Origin: Tubiluchus corallicola
Taxonomy: Eukaryota; Priapulida; Priapulimorpha; Priapulimorphida; Tubiluchidae
Direction: 5' to 3'
DNA: 60,000 nt
Assembly (NCBI GenBank): GCA_030141605.1
Contig: JAQGDQ010000011.1
Span: 746,066-806,065 of the forward strand
Shown here in pieces: positions 25,715 to 38,814 of the stretch. Below the pieces are notes generated by a model. The model saw only the letters and a program-made list of their open reading frames with translations, was not told where the DNA came from and made no database searches. How positions within the stretch are numbered: the stretch's first letter is position 1; each line of letters opens with the position of its first letter. A program made the position numbers and the translations under genes.

Positions 25715-28700
25715 TCATGTGCTTTAGTTACATTCGCGTCATATTTGTGAATGTGTATGCTTCGCAGTCTGCACTCAGGCCCAAGAACGAGGAGTCTAGG
25801 AAAATTGTGTTTAAATAATTTACAAGAATTCAGACAACGAAAACACGGTTTCCTTTTGTCTGATCATTAAATGTGTAACCTACCCCCTATTTCTCATTAA
25901 TCGTAATATTTGTAATTTTTGATTGCTCTATTGATAAAACTGTAAGTAGGCCGATGAACCAAAATTGGCTATACCAGCTTTTTTGGAAAATTGATAACTA
26001 AATACTTGATAACTGAGAACTGATGTTTTTGAGAGTTGTTTGTATTAAATTCAATACAGTTTTATGCTAAATTCATTACATTTAACCAAAATTTCTGTTA
26101 ACAGTGCACGATGCAGTGCATAGCTTCGGCAAAACCCTTTCCTTGCTCATCAAGGAGTTACATTGTTTAAGTATTTATAGCTTTGTTTCGTTAGAAACAT
26201 TAACTGTGCAACAGACATATTACAACAACATAAAAATTAAGAAAAAACAACTCACACTTTCACTATATAAATAGATAGGCATGGTGAAAACAGGTAGCGT
26301 GCTGTGACTAGTTAGTTGATGAGCTGGGCAGAGTTGGGCCTGTTGGGACATGTTTGGAATTGCTTCAGCTTGAAGATAATGTAGGAAGGGTCTCCCGGAT
26401 GGGTATATCCATGGAGTTCATTAACTTCACGTCTGACTTTGGCAGGTGCATCTTCTTAAAAGGCTTGCAGCTGTTTGTACTGGCGTCAGGTGCCAGGTGT
26501 GTAAATGAAGGTGTGGAGCAAACTGTACATGGGTATTAGCATTCCAGAGAATTGTTATTGCATTCTTGAATCACTTGGATTACACTCTTAAATTCACAAG
26601 ATTCATTGGGAAACAACTAAATCAGGCTGAAATCGTAAAATGCAAAATTTATTTCGGTTCATTTTTTAACTAGAGCTAAATAAACTGGTAAAGAAACCGG
26701 CTTTGTTGATTTTGTTGCAACTAAATGTTGCAGAAGGGCTTTAGATACAGTAAAGGCGAGCTATAGAGTGTGCGTACGTGTGCGTGCGTGTGTGTGTGAG
26801 AGAGAGAGGCCAGCCTATGGAAACAAAAGAATGTGCCATCATTCACATGTTTTGGTTGTCACAAAATGAAAAGAGCTCCCCCACAAGAGAAAACACATGA
26901 TGTAGGATGTCACTTGAACTGGTTCTGGAAATGTGGTACATTCTTTTTTGAAGACTTTCTTAAAAAGTCATCGGTTATTTTGGTAGTGTGTGATTTTAAC
27001 AAGATAGCTTTGCCGTAAAGCTTTTTGGCATTATCCTCGCAAAACCTGCATTAACAACTTCATAGATATTATAAATTTTAAACTAGATTTGCCTAATCTT
27101 TATTAGTTTGCGCGAATTTTTAGTTGAAATAAATTTGTGTTTTTTATGATGATTTCAGTTTGGCTTTTTTGACAAACTTTATATGATTGCGGTCATTTTT
27201 TTCAATTCCAAGGTCAATTTGCTTCTGAGATAAAAAATTTGAACCTGCTGAAAGTAGTTTGGGTGGAATTACAGTTACGCTGATCAATAAATGTTTAGCG
27301 TTTTATGGCCTTTATGGGTACATGCAGCTTACAACTACAAACTTATTATATTGTTGTAAAGCCCCAGGTCTTTGTCATTTATATATGAATGTGGTAGCAA
27401 AGCGATAAAAATAGATTTCTTCCATGTCAAATTATTGCAAAGTAAATGATGATTTCAAAGAATTAAGCTTACTGTATTCACGGTGTTGCTCAGACCAGAA
27501 TAAGCACACATAACTGTTCTATTGTTGCTAATAAGAACCATTAATGAAAGTTTATAATTGCATATTTTGTGCATAATTTAGTATAATGTGTGTAACCATT
27601 GCCGTAGAATCACAGTGGTTAGTTACTTGCACTGTTCTAAGTGGCTTAGGTGTATTTCAACTATACTGCAGTTAGCGGTTTTCGGCCCACGACATCCTGT
27701 CTGGGCTGATAGACAGAAAGCGGAATCGAAAATGATGCATCTTGCAAATCAAGCTTACATAGTACATGAGCACAGCCTGGTAATCTTCATTTGACAAGTT
27801 GGCATGAGTCATTCTTTCAACGGCAACAAAACTGAATACAAAATCCGGCCATGGGTAGCACGTTAACTCACGTTTCATGAGATATAATTGCCCGTTGATA
27901 GTGTTATTATTATTATTCCCGGGTGTTACTTTTAACGTATTAATGAGTTTATTGTGCAAAATCTATAACCTGTTTTGCATTATTCGTTGGTGAATGTGGC
28001 CCTGAAATCTGGTTTGAATGTCAATTAATTTGTCTTGCTTCTTTTTCTTTTTCATGTGCTTTGCTGCTTGCTGATGCCTGCTGCCCTCTATGTTTTGACC
28101 ATGGCTGTATATATACTAGGTAAGTACAATAATAATAGTTTGCAGTTCTACATGTGATGACAGAATATTTTTTGTACTTTTCTGCTACGTATTTAATAAT
28201 TATTGAATGGAACTTTCGAATCTTTTGTGCTTCATGAGAACGTACTGTGTTTGCTATGTGTACGTTGTTCATGCTAGTAGGTTGCTTATTGTAAGGTCAC
28301 ATTGACAAACTAGAACAAATTCATAATTTGGGTAGACTGAGACTTATTATTTAGTACTGTAGAAAGCCGTGCATTTTCATCATCATCAGTCACCGTACGT
28401 CATCGTCATCGCTATGCATCATCAACGCCAGTCTGTTCTTTGTCACATGCCTTCTGCTTGGCCTTCTACCTTGGGACTTGTAAAAAAAATTGCTTAAAAC
28501 TAACGTTATGAATTAAAAAATGACAGTATGTTGGTGCACCCTTAAATACAGTACATTAATATTTGCAAGGTAGTCATTGAATGCAGTACAACGGTAAATA
28601 CGGCTGTGAGTTTGCCAGCCATTGCACTGGGGAAAACTTTTATTAGAAACATAAAAGCAGATGTTTATAACTGAGCGTGATTCATTCTCCGTGCGTATTT

Positions 28701-31365
28701 CGTTAAATTACGGGAAAACCGTTTCAGGGAAAATGTGAGGTTTTACGTCGAAAATCGTTAATGTTGCGGCATACCTTACCAACGAGAAGATATTGCGTCA
28801 GTTCTGCAAGGAAATTGCTGAATTCACATCTTGTTTTTATTGTTGAAATAACGCCTGTACGATTTTTTTTTATTCCTTTAATTAGCATGATATAATCGAG
28901 AACTTAACCATATCCATTCCCACATGAAAAACGAGCGGGTTGTAACTGAAATAAGACACCCAGTGCCTGGAAACAATAGCAGTGGCTGTGGCTGCGGCAG
29001 TAATTTAACTGTAGTAATTCTTTAATACAGTAATATTTTGGCTTAATAATAAGTCGGTGTGTAAAACGTACAGGAAATGTTAACTATATGCAACTGTATG
29101 CAGAAAAAGAAAATGAAAATTACGAATGGTAAATAACTGAAATGTGAATGTACTTGTGTTTCTTCACTAATTAACAACAATTTACTCGATTTCCATGCTT
29201 CGTTAAAGTGACTGCCAGTCTGAACAATACAAGGTTTGTCACAGTTGTGACTCAGAATTTGTCATACCAGTTCTCAGACATTTCAAGCAGGCAGATATAA
29301 GTATATTATATTTACATACTTTTTTGCTTTGGTTTCTCTAACCCGAAAGTATTCAATTTCCAGTTAGTAAAATTAAAAGAACGTCAATTATAACTCAGAG
29401 GCGCAAATGTGACACAAGAGTGTCGGCTATAAGCATTACCGTTCAGTCCATAGCTAACCGTTTTCTCTCACAAATGTAATCATCCTTCTTCATAAAGTAC
29501 AAATTAGGTATAAAAACGGGTATAAATTATTTCCAAATATAATAAATTAGACGTGCCCGCCTACCAACCTGCTTAAAATATTGTTAAAGCTAATTAGTAG
29601 CTTATTGCGCCTAATTTACTATAGTATTATTGAGCTTTAAAACTTTTAAAACAAACATTACCTTCTATAATAAGAAATTTCGGGTATAAAAGTTCAGCAT
29701 TTTACGTGCAGAAAAATTCTCTTAGGACATGTGTACCGCGAATGGACCGTTTAGAAGTTTCTGGGCGTGCTCAGATGTAATCTTCTGGTCAAAACAGATC
29801 AGGTTTTATTTGGCTTTGAAACAATTTCTGCGGATTAGCGCAGTTCATCCCCATGTCGCTGCTTCTGAGCTTATCTTCTAAATCGAATGAGACAAGGAGG
29901 ACAGGACTAACTTCTATATGTTCTTATCATCGCTGCCAGACTGGTACACTTGGACTTTGGAGTTTCTTTATTTTGAAGAAAGTGTTTGGAAATTGGCCAA
30001 GCGAGTTGATGCTTATCAACTCAGCATATTACTCATACTGTTTCTCAAGTGAAGTGTGTAATTTCACGACGGTTAGACAAACATTCTAGATCCGAAATTT
30101 AAAACAAATGTTGAACCTTTTTCGGTCCACACCAATTTTTCTGTGTTTTTCTGTGTTAAATAGCTTACTTTCTAATTCTCTTTCTTGTGTAATTAGGCAC
30201 ATCTTGGCAGTTCCTTAACAGCAATGTGAGCGGGTGATTCAAGCAGTAAGGACATAACTGCATTAAGATTTGTAACTCAAAATGTTAAATGTTGAATAAG
30301 CAAACTTGAGAAACGTGTCCAATTTCCCACAAATTTTAGTAATTTGGCTAATGACCTTGAGTGAATTGTTTAAAATTCATAGGTTATTTTTTTCGAAAAG
30401 TTTTGAGATGTATCTCGGATTCACATGTAACAGCGACGGAGCGGCGCACATGTATATAATTAGTGAAGAGACTGTACCTGCAATAAGGTAACAGTATTAC
30501 AGCCGAAATTCTTTGTTGTCCTGACTTTGCTTGTCTCTGAAGAATGTACTAATTTTTTAGTAAAGAGAATAAACTCAAATTATCAGTACACAGGTTGAGT
30601 TTGGGAGGGAAGAGTCGTTTGTTTAGTAGGTCATTTTTTAACTTGCATGAAGACGAAATTAAGTTGTTCGTTCATCGGTATCTTCCCAAAAGGCCTCCAT
30701 GTTCTAAGGTAATCCAAGCAACTTTGAAATCTTTCGATTTCGCGGAGGGAGGCGGCATAAACTTGTGAAAGCAAAAACTTTTCATCCAAACACGTTTTAA
30801 TTGACCAGTTAATTGTGTTATAGTTAATGACACTGTACCTGTTTCATCCAATTTCGATTCTGCCTATTAAAACGACTGAAAATTGGAGTTACTGTATAAA
30901 TGTCGAATTTAGTTAGGTAACATTAACGACAACAACTGTTTTGACCCAGGAATTAAAAACCTAGCCGCTTATTTAGTGGGTAAAGATAATATAACAGCGG
31001 CTAATTTGTTGGTGAGTGTTATAGTGTCTGTAGTTTATATCTGCGGGAATTGCTGTTTAATTTAATGAAAAGCCTAGACGCTATTATTCTTAGAATTATC
31101 TAATTATTGTTGATAAATTCATGCAGAGCGGACGCTTACAGCGTGGACTATTGCCTGTAAATGTATGTGTTACTAAAATTTTGTATCATACAGAATTCTC
31201 GGCTTTTAGAAACACTGTGTCTGTTTGATATAAATTTTTTTAGACGGGTTATATTAGCGATTGCGCTCTAATAACTGCCGGAGTTGCTGGTATTGTTGCA
31301 CTAGTTAGTAGTTGAATAAACACATAATTAAAGATTGTTGTTTTAATTTTTAAATTTTTTTAATC
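25715..31365. other. no supported gene
   Basis: Unique AT-rich DNA with the TG/GA microsatellite at 26767 and short ORFs only. A CATCATCAT run near 28377-28425 is a weak trinucleotide repeat. Confidence 0.6.
26767..26808 (+). repeat. TG/CG then GA microsatellite
   Basis: Alternating GTGC/GTGT units pass into (GA)n. A simple-sequence repeat with no coding. Confidence 0.9.
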
Positions 31366-31368
31366 GTC

Positions 31369-31587
31369 CTATACGTATACTGATAAAGTGAAACTATGCA
31401 GGTCTCCTAGATTCCTAAACCTTGCTTGTGATAAAGTTTTTGTTTTTCTGTCAACCTGACTACTCATGTTCCTAGAAGTCAGTTTCTTTCCTGTCTTTCC
31501 GACAAAATTTCGAGTTGTTGGAACGTTACCATATTCGCACACTGAACACAACTTTTTACGTTGGAAGAACAAACTAACCGTTATCAC
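31369..31587 (-). pseudogene. possible GIY-YIG remnant of a Penelope-like retroelement
   Basis: A 72-codon open stretch without an ATG (the first codon is GTG) reads LCSVCEYG, then NFVGKTGKKLTSR, then KTLSQARFRNLG and SFTLSVYV. Penelope-like elements end in a GIY-YIG endonuclease with a CxxC pair followed by Y-[IV]-G-x-T-x-x-x-L-x-x-R, and later a histidine-marked LxxHF...H(S) part ending in a hydrophobic strand. The CxxC, FVGKT, L and R fit. The spacing between CxxC and FVG is longer than usual and the expected His residues are missing, so the copy would be degenerate. The alternative is a chance resemblance. Confidence 0.33.
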
Positions 31588-31589
31588 TC

Positions 31590-33600
31590 CGCAGTTTTAA
31601 CCAATTTTGTTTTTGGGCATTTTCAACTATTTTAGGCATGTCGTGAAACTGAAACTGAAACTGGATTTGCACATATCTGGAAAAATAAATAAGGTCACGC
31701 TTTTGTTCCTTCCAGAGGAACGTTATTTAGATTCGTTTCGTTATTTAGATCCGTTTCCTATTGCATATGTGGTTTACTATATATTAGTTCTTTGCTCACT
31801 GTTTTACTATGTACTCGGTATACAAGTTGTGTTCTGTACGTTTTGATCCATATACCCGCTTATCGCCCCTACTTTCATAGCAGCTCCAAGATAACTATAA
31901 CTGTATACGTGTAATACCAGGTGATTTATTAGTTTTACCCGTACACTAGGTGTTGTACCTTCTTATTAATTTCTACCTTGCATGGAGGATACATTTTTGA
32001 TTTTGCTTCATGACTCATTTGTGTGTGTAACTTTGTAAGTAACTGTTACTTTCGCTTTCCTTTGATAATAAAACGACATTCCGTGAATTGTTTATTTACA
32101 AGCATTGCTATATAGCGAAAGTAGCACAACTACTTATTCATTTTAGTTGTCTTATGCTGTACTATAAGCAAATATACATAGTGTTTTACCGTGTATTTAA
32201 AACCCCAGAATACAAAATACTCAGATACTTGTTGCATTTTGTCTTGTCAGATAATATGTCTGTTATGTCTTGTTTAAGAATATTATAAACAAATGTCTGC
32301 GACTTATAATTGTACTTCATAAATTTAGCCAGCAGTTTTTTTCAGTTTGTTTTAGAATATATAGCTTATAGCACTAATTAGTATTTGGTTTACTAAATAT
32401 TGAAATAATTTCTTCAGAACTAAATCGAAGTTGTTGCACATATCTGTGTGTCGTCTTTAGCTAAGTTTATGGCTAACGTTTTTACAATGTATAGTTGTTT
32501 CTATGAGACACTGCTTAATGGAAAGTTGCTCTAAATTTTCACTTTATAGCGTAAAATTGTAATCAATACAGTTGGGGGCATCCTGCGGACAACCAACTCC
32601 TTTGGGCTTTTAGAGGCTTCTTTGTTTCGTCTGCGATGTCGCGAGGAATGTCCGTTTCTTCACGGTGCGTCATTACTCATTCTCGCTCACTTTCCGTGTC
32701 TGTACGTGCGTGCCGCTGCAAAGGTGATTCGTAGGTTAATGGGTTAACTTTCTGTTTGGCTGCTGGGCGACCTATGTTTATGCAAGGGAATTAAACTAGA
32801 TTAGCCTAGTGGTGGTTTATTTTCATTAAGCTTAAGTGTTACTGTTAGAAAAGTAAGTTGCACTAGACGTTCTCACTCAATTTCAAACTTTATGTAAGAG
32901 ACCTGCAATGTGGTGTACATTTTTACTAGAAGCTTTTTGAGGCCTATAAAATCAAAATCACAAAAGAAAATTTGGGCTAAGCATAAAGTAGTTCGAGGCA
33001 ATATGGCCATTCTTATAAAGTTTGTTGTGCAATGGAACAGTAACAGTTGGTTAATAATCGGTATTGAGACGCTTGTTTTAGAGTACTCCGCTGTAGGGAC
33101 AACATGTTGCATCAAGGGTAGAAGGGAACCCCATTTATGTAATCACTTGTTTGTTTCAGCGCGATACCATAAAAAAGTAATTATTTGCCTCCTAGTAAAT
33201 AACGGAAAAAATGTCTTTGTTTTTTAGCAACAGATTTCTAATGAACTACTGCAATATATCGTAGAGTAGAGTGGTGGAAATACTAAGAGAATATAAAAAC
33301 TCTGTAGCTTATTCATATTTGTAATTATAATTCGGGTAGGATTAACCTTCACTCACCCACTCATTACCAAGGCAGGATGGAAATAAATAATAGGTTTTTA
33401 GGCGCTTATCCAGCAGTTCATCTGAGGGTAGTAATGTTTGATAAAAGGAAGTAGCCTCTAGGAATCGGTTAACACTCCCCCACACTTTACAGGTTTCGCT
33501 ACACGTGATTTACAGCGCGCATAATTCCCTGTATTACGGAGCACTAATCTACGCTCTGTTTAGCCATAATATTGACTAATCAATAAGCAGCAATGCCGCA
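31590..33600. other. no supported gene
   Basis: Holds a 19-base near-tandem CGTTATTTAGATTCGTTT at 31722-31758 and a GC-richer patch at 32570-32750 with a 32-codon frame ending near a weak donor. Nothing is recognisable. Confidence 0.55.
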
Positions 33601-33603
33601 ACC

Positions 33604-33794
33604 ATGCAGCACTGCAGATGGCAAAGCTTTTACGTCCGTTCTCTGTATTGTTCTGTGTGCAGATGCATTACCGAGTCCATCAGGCCGTCAAACCTTCTGT
33701 GGCTTGGCTTCCTAGTAAAGCCGTCACAATAGGAGCTCTCGCGCGGGCTGGATGCAGCGAGCAATCGGACAAGCCTAAACAGAGTTTCCACTGA
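33604..33794 (+). other. GC-richer patch with overlapping short ORFs and an acceptor-like site
   Basis: TTCTCTGTATTGTTCTGTGTGCAG is a good 3' splice-site shape ending at 33662. It is followed directly by a 43-codon frame (MHYRVHQAVKPSVAWLPSK ...) to TGA at 33792-33794. A second frame from ATG 33604 (MQHCRWQSFYVRS ...) and a 68-codon antisense frame overlap it. Several frames open at once weakens the case for any one. It could be a terminal exon or simply GC-rich non-coding DNA. Confidence 0.2.
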
Positions 33795-33799
33795 CGGAT

Positions 33800-36100
33800 A
33801 GGGAACTGTCTTTAGAAAAAAAAGGGAAAGTTTCATAAGTAAGAAAGCTGTCTTTGGGGAGGAAGGATGTAGATAAAAACTGTTTGACGTTTGCGTTTAA
33901 TGTAAATGGCGTAGATTTATTATAAAATCATATTGCCAGTGGTATTTATTGTAACATTGCATGAATGCCTTACAAAAGATAAAATATGGGTGTATGATTT
34001 TTGTCCTTGTAATTTTTTAATCACAAATTCTTTATTTGTAACAGCCACACCAACATCTTTATTTTACATCGTTTATTTCGCATTTCCAGTACACTTGTCA
34101 GCAAATCATTCATGAATTTTTATGTACATCCATGAAAAAACAAAGGACAAGTCATCATAATCATATGCCTATTGTCTATTGTAGACATTGGGCAGGCAGA
34201 AGTCTAAAATAAAAGAAATCTGCCCTTCAGACAGGTAAACGCAGCAGAAATCCAGCAAAAACTAGACACTGCTGTGCCAGTGGCTAGTCAGCGCCGTTTC
34301 CGATCACAAGTGTCAACTTGCTTTAACGTAAGCAATATAAGAATCTTTGTTTTGGTGTGCTTGTTCTTTAACTTAAGCACTACCAGAAATCTTCACGATA
34401 TGCTCGTCTGCACGTGAGGCGATTCGTGCTGTTTTTTTTTGTCATTTGGCTCATTTCACTTATTTTTTATTTCGATGAGCCTAAGACAGTGGGAACAAAT
34501 ACACATTCCATGTGACAACATGATCCATATCTCGACAATGCAAATGAAGTGAGAATTACTTCTACTACTTAAAGCGTTTATTTCACTAGTCACTATTTTG
34601 ATACTTCTAAAGTGTGGCACCTTGTATAGAAATATGAAATTGCTAATGAAAAAGATGTCTGATCAGGATGCCCCAATCTGACTGAAATAGGCTCAACTCC
34701 CCGATTAGCGATCTTGCCTTGTGAAAATGAGAAACCGTGTTCTGATAAGAATATTGAGCAAAATGTTCATTTGGATTCAATGATGGATGACGTGTATCTC
34801 ATTTCTGTTAATTCTATTTACCCGTCAGACGCTGCTGTATCTCATTAATAACTCAGAGGTCCAGTAATTATTATGGTTGCTGTGGCGTCGCGTTCTGCAA
34901 TTTACCATCGCACTAATTGCGCTGCGCACTAATAAATAAGGCAAAGTTGCAGTGGATGTTCACCGTCTCACCGTCTATGTGTACAGAAATTTATTGAAAT
35001 TTCAGTGTAATTGCAACAAAAAGTACAAGTTATGAATTTCAAGAAGCAGAGCTTATTTGGTTATTATTTCTTTTCATAAATTTTGCTAGTTCTAGGTTAC
35101 AGTTTACAGTCTAAGTTTGTGTGCAGTGGCGTATTAAACAGTTAAAAAGTAAACGAACTAATTTCCTCCCGTGAGCGTATGGCCCATTATAATTGGCGCT
35201 AGCATATTTTCAGTCACTACTGAGTTGCTGGATAATATAGTGGTTAATATGCTTTCAATCCAATTCAATTCACCTTTATTTTAGCATATGAAATTGTCAT
35301 ACAACACACTGAACAGAAATTAGTATTCGCACAAAAAACGCAGCCTACTAATTACAACAACAAGAATGATTACAAATTAACTGGTCAACACCGATATCAC
35401 ACCAGACAAGCGAAAAATATTCTTTTCGGTTGTACATAAAAGGAACTGTTTTTTTTTCGTATCCACTTTCACCACATTTTTAGGCTTTCTTAATTGAATT
35501 TATCTAATAAAAAAGAACTGTTGATATAATATATCTTTAAATCTCAAAAAAATTTATAATACAAAGTAATTCATTTTACATGTGTCTTGTTCGTTAAAAT
35601 ATTTTCTGTACTACAACTTTTGTGATATAGCCTATTTAATTTTTTTCTAGGAAAATAAAAACAGTGTATTATGTAAATGATATGAGCACATACAGATTAG
35701 TAAAGTAAAACTGTACTATTTTAATGACATTATTTTTAATTTAACTGCCTCCATTTTGGTAACATTTTTGTGCTCCTTCATTCTGGTGCCATAGTTTGTG
35801 AGAACAAAGATCAAAATCAAGATGTTAATTAATTAATTTCATACAGCTTCTCTTACAAACTAATATCACTCAGCGACACTTTGTGATAATCTGTATGCAC
35901 AAGAAGTTCAAGAACATGTTAATTTTGTATCTTGTTTCACAAAATTGTGTTTTAATAAGTTATAAATACTGTACCTAGATTTTAATCCTGTCACACTTAT
36001 TCAACGTTGTTAGTAGGTCACGTCACTGAGGTCAACGTCATTTCACTGAGTGCTCGATACCGGCTGACAGCATACAGAGCTGAATAAAGGTGGGGTTTCG
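33800..36100. other. no supported gene
   Basis: AT-rich DNA containing the minus-strand retroelement tail at 35257. No ORF of interest. Confidence 0.55.
35257..35290 (-). mobile_element. retroelement-type 3' tail, minus strand
   Basis: On the minus strand CATATGCTAAAATAAAGGTG runs into GAATTGAATTGGATTG, a pentamer-repeat tail after AATAAA, much like the one at 17269. The body upstream on the minus strand (about 35290-35500) shows no recognisable RT tail. Probably a 5'-truncated non-LTR copy. Confidence 0.35.
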
Positions 36101-36106
36101 CTCATT

Positions 36107-36560
36107 TAAGGGGGAAGGAAAGGGAATTTTAAAGTATACTATAAGAACTGTTCTTACAGTGTTACAAATGTTACTTAGCATTATGCTTACCTATTTGAAA
36201 GACTTATGTAATTGAAAAAAAAATTCTTAATAATTTTTAAATTTTAAAGTGTTCGCATCAACTGGTAAAACAGCACTGCATCGTCATCCCATCATGCACC
36301 ACTGGCTCACCAAAAAAAACATTGATCTTATTGACAATATAAAGTAATTTAGACTTGTGCTGAGTTAGGGAAGAGTGCGCAGCGAATGTGCTGATTATTT
36401 TTCAATGTTATTTAAACTTGTTTTAGACGACTTACCATTAAAATGGCTGCGCCTAACGGTCATCGTGCTGAGTTTAAATTACAAATTTTATACAGCGTTA
36501 CTGCTAATACAGACCCTGTATGCAGCACGACAGCATGTAAGCGATATATATTTTAAGATG
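36107..36560 (+). repeat. dispersed repeat family, copy 2
   Basis: This is the diverged partner of 25268-25709 in the same orientation, with TTACTTAGCATTATGCTTAC, TTGAAAGACTTATGTAA, CACCACTGGCTCACCAAAAA, CAATATAAAGTAATTTAGAC and AAAATGGCTGCGCCTAACGG in the same order. The ATG here opens 37 codons (MAAPNGHRAEFKLQ ...), and like copy 1 it sits near the 3' boundary. Divergence is high with several small indels, so both insertions are old. Confidence 0.65.
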
Positions 36561-36919
36561 AATTTTTTAAAGTTTATTTGTAAAGAATATTTTCTTGTGT
36601 TTTAATTAAGAAATACTCGTGTTACGGGTGACAGCAATTGACAAAAATTGAATTAGAGTGACCATATCAAGTGGATTGCAAGTGAATTTGATAGTTTACT
36701 TTTGCTCATTTGCAAGCTAGATTAGTATAAATATTTTAACCACTAATAGCTGAGGCTGAAACAACAAGTGAAGAGTACTTTTAAATAAATTGTCCGAAGT
36801 GCAATCTGTTTTTGTGCGCTGATCGCCTGGCTATCATTAATTTCATAAAGCTATAATAGATGGCAGCGCAGTGTGTATGTCGAACCTGGCTGTTGATTTT
36901 TTTGCCTTAACGTTATGAC

Positions 36920-37060
36920 ATGTCCGTAATTGCGCTCAGCTGTGAGCCTTGGGAAGCTTTAGTTAGCTCCGAGATTGTTAAGGATTTTTCGCTGAAATTT
37001 CATCTGCCAGCAGCATTAGAAGCGTTGAGAATTGAGACGGCGTGTTATTCCAGTGTGCAA
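36920..37060 (+). CDS. candidate first coding exon, unknown protein
   Basis: An ATG opens 47 codons beginning MSVIALSCEPWEALV and continuing through an amphipathic, helix-like part (EIVKDFSLKFHLPAALEAL). The stretch ends at CAA followed by the donor-like GTGAGT at 37061, which would leave phase 0. Read through the donor, the frame stays open for 29 more codons, so the ORF alone does not demand splicing. The base composition is richer in G and C than its flanks. I do not recognise the protein. No acceptor or second exon can be paired with it, so this is a candidate only. Confidence 0.25.
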
Positions 37061-37297
37061 GTGAGTGAAAGCAGCTTTCAGCACAGCTCACACACCGAGT
37101 GTCTGGAATGGCCGCTGTGCTGTTTAGAAAAGGACGAATGTTTCTGTTAGTCTTGGATTTTGTTTGGGACTTTGGTCCACTTAGTAGTCTTACAGTTTAC
37201 GCTTTTGCCTTGAAAACATGTTCAGGCTGCAAAGAAATCCGGCACCAGAATAGACATCAATTACATAACCGATCTAGCTTTAAATGCGAAATTTAAT

Positions 37298-37475
37298 GGT
37301 GACCGGTAATAATGTCACAGGAAAAGAGTCACGGTATAAGAAGCCACAATTCTGGATAGGAGAAAGGTCACCGTTGTGGTTAGGGTTAGGATTAGGGTTA
37401 CTTCTTTTTTTCCTGTGACTTTTTCACTGTGACTTTTTTCTGTGAATATTTACCTGTGACTTTTTACCTGGATTC
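37298..37475 (+). mobile_element. MITE-like element, copy A, with internal TTAGGG units
   Basis: The left end reads GGTGACCGGTAATAATGTCA and the right end reads CTGTGACTTTTTACCTGGATTC. The two ends are roughly inverted (GGTAATAAAGTCACAGG versus its complement). Between them lies GGTTAGGGTTAGGATTAGGG. Flanking 8-mers AATTTAAT and AATTTATT differ by one base and may be a target-site duplication. There is no coding capacity. Two related copies lie at 43580 and 45684. Confidence 0.65.
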
Positions 37476-38814
37476 AATTTATTATACAATTGATGGATTC
37501 TTGGATGAGAACTGGCCATATTTAACCCACTAAATTTTTTGTTATCATTAATTTCATAAAATTGGAATTACCTTGTTATTTTATTATTTGAATAAGTTTG
37601 TGTTAATTATTGTGAAAACAATGAATTATGATGTTAAACAGATTAGTGTGAGACAGTTTGAAAATTTCAAGTTTTGAAAGTAGTTTACAATTAGTGAAGT
37701 AAGACACTGTAATAATGTGTGTAGCAGTTCTGAAATTCATATTCAAAAAACCAGAGCTCTTGTCTGGTTTTTGATTATATACAGGGTTAGATAATATTTC
37801 TCCGTTTACTCACATCTATTCACTTCTTTTTTTAATTTTGGTAAACATTTTTTCTTAGCCATTGTAGGTTCACACTAATTCTCTCACAGTTTTACATTCG
37901 CTGGAATGACGTTCCTTAGAGAATTCTTTATGAAAAATCGCTGTTAGGACCTAGGACTACTAAGAAAAAATCAACTAAATTTTTTGGGGTGAATGAATCA
38001 ATCAATAAATTGGTCAATAAATAGTCTTTACTCTTTCTCGGTCTTTTTCAGTATAATGCTGTTTCTTCCCCATACTCTCAGATATTTTCTCTGACATTCC
38101 CCAGCTACTGCGTTAGGTCGTGCTTCATTTCACTCATTTTGCAACATTATCCTAGGCCTAAGGGCTCGGTCACATCGGTACGCGTACGTGCATTCACACG
38201 GTAGTAACCCGTGCGCACATTTCACGACTGTGTGTTTATATTGCATGATACTATAACCTGTCATAATGCAACATGTGGTGCGCCTCCATTTAATGGTAGT
38301 GCGTGTAGGACGATACTGACTCTGAATTTAGGAGATGTTGTATCTCAAGCAGGTGGCTGACATATGAACTTCCTGAGAATATTAGAACAGCAGGCAAACA
38401 AGCACAGTTTTATATATAGAATGAACCCCCCTATGTGAGTGACATCGGTCCCGTGTTTTTAAGCCGTCTCTCTGTAATGTATATCGCTCAGCTTCTTTTC
38501 CAGTGAGGCTCTAGATGACGAGGTTGCCGACGCGCGAAGCACTTATTTTAAAATTCATTTTTAAGGTGTTTAAAGATCGAGACGATATCGTACCAATTGT
38601 TTGTTATTAAATGACTTCTGTTGCTTAAGTACTTATGCTCAAAGCCCCTATTTTTTGTTTTTCGTTTTTTTTATTAATTTTCAACTTAATCTGTCTGTAA
38701 CTCCTAATACTAATAATAATATTAATAATTAATATTTGTTTTAAAGTTGGCATTTGAATGACAATTTACACCCGACTATATATAATAAATTATGAATAGC
38801 CCAGGTAAATACCA

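Noticed and set aside
35124-35150. CAGTGGCGTATTAAACAG as a hAT-type transposon end.
   Set aside because: No inverted partner and no 8-base duplication; the start motif alone is too short.
37377-37405. Telomere or chromosome end.
   Set aside because: Only a few degenerate TTAGGG units, enclosed by the ends of a repeat element and present the same way in three copies.
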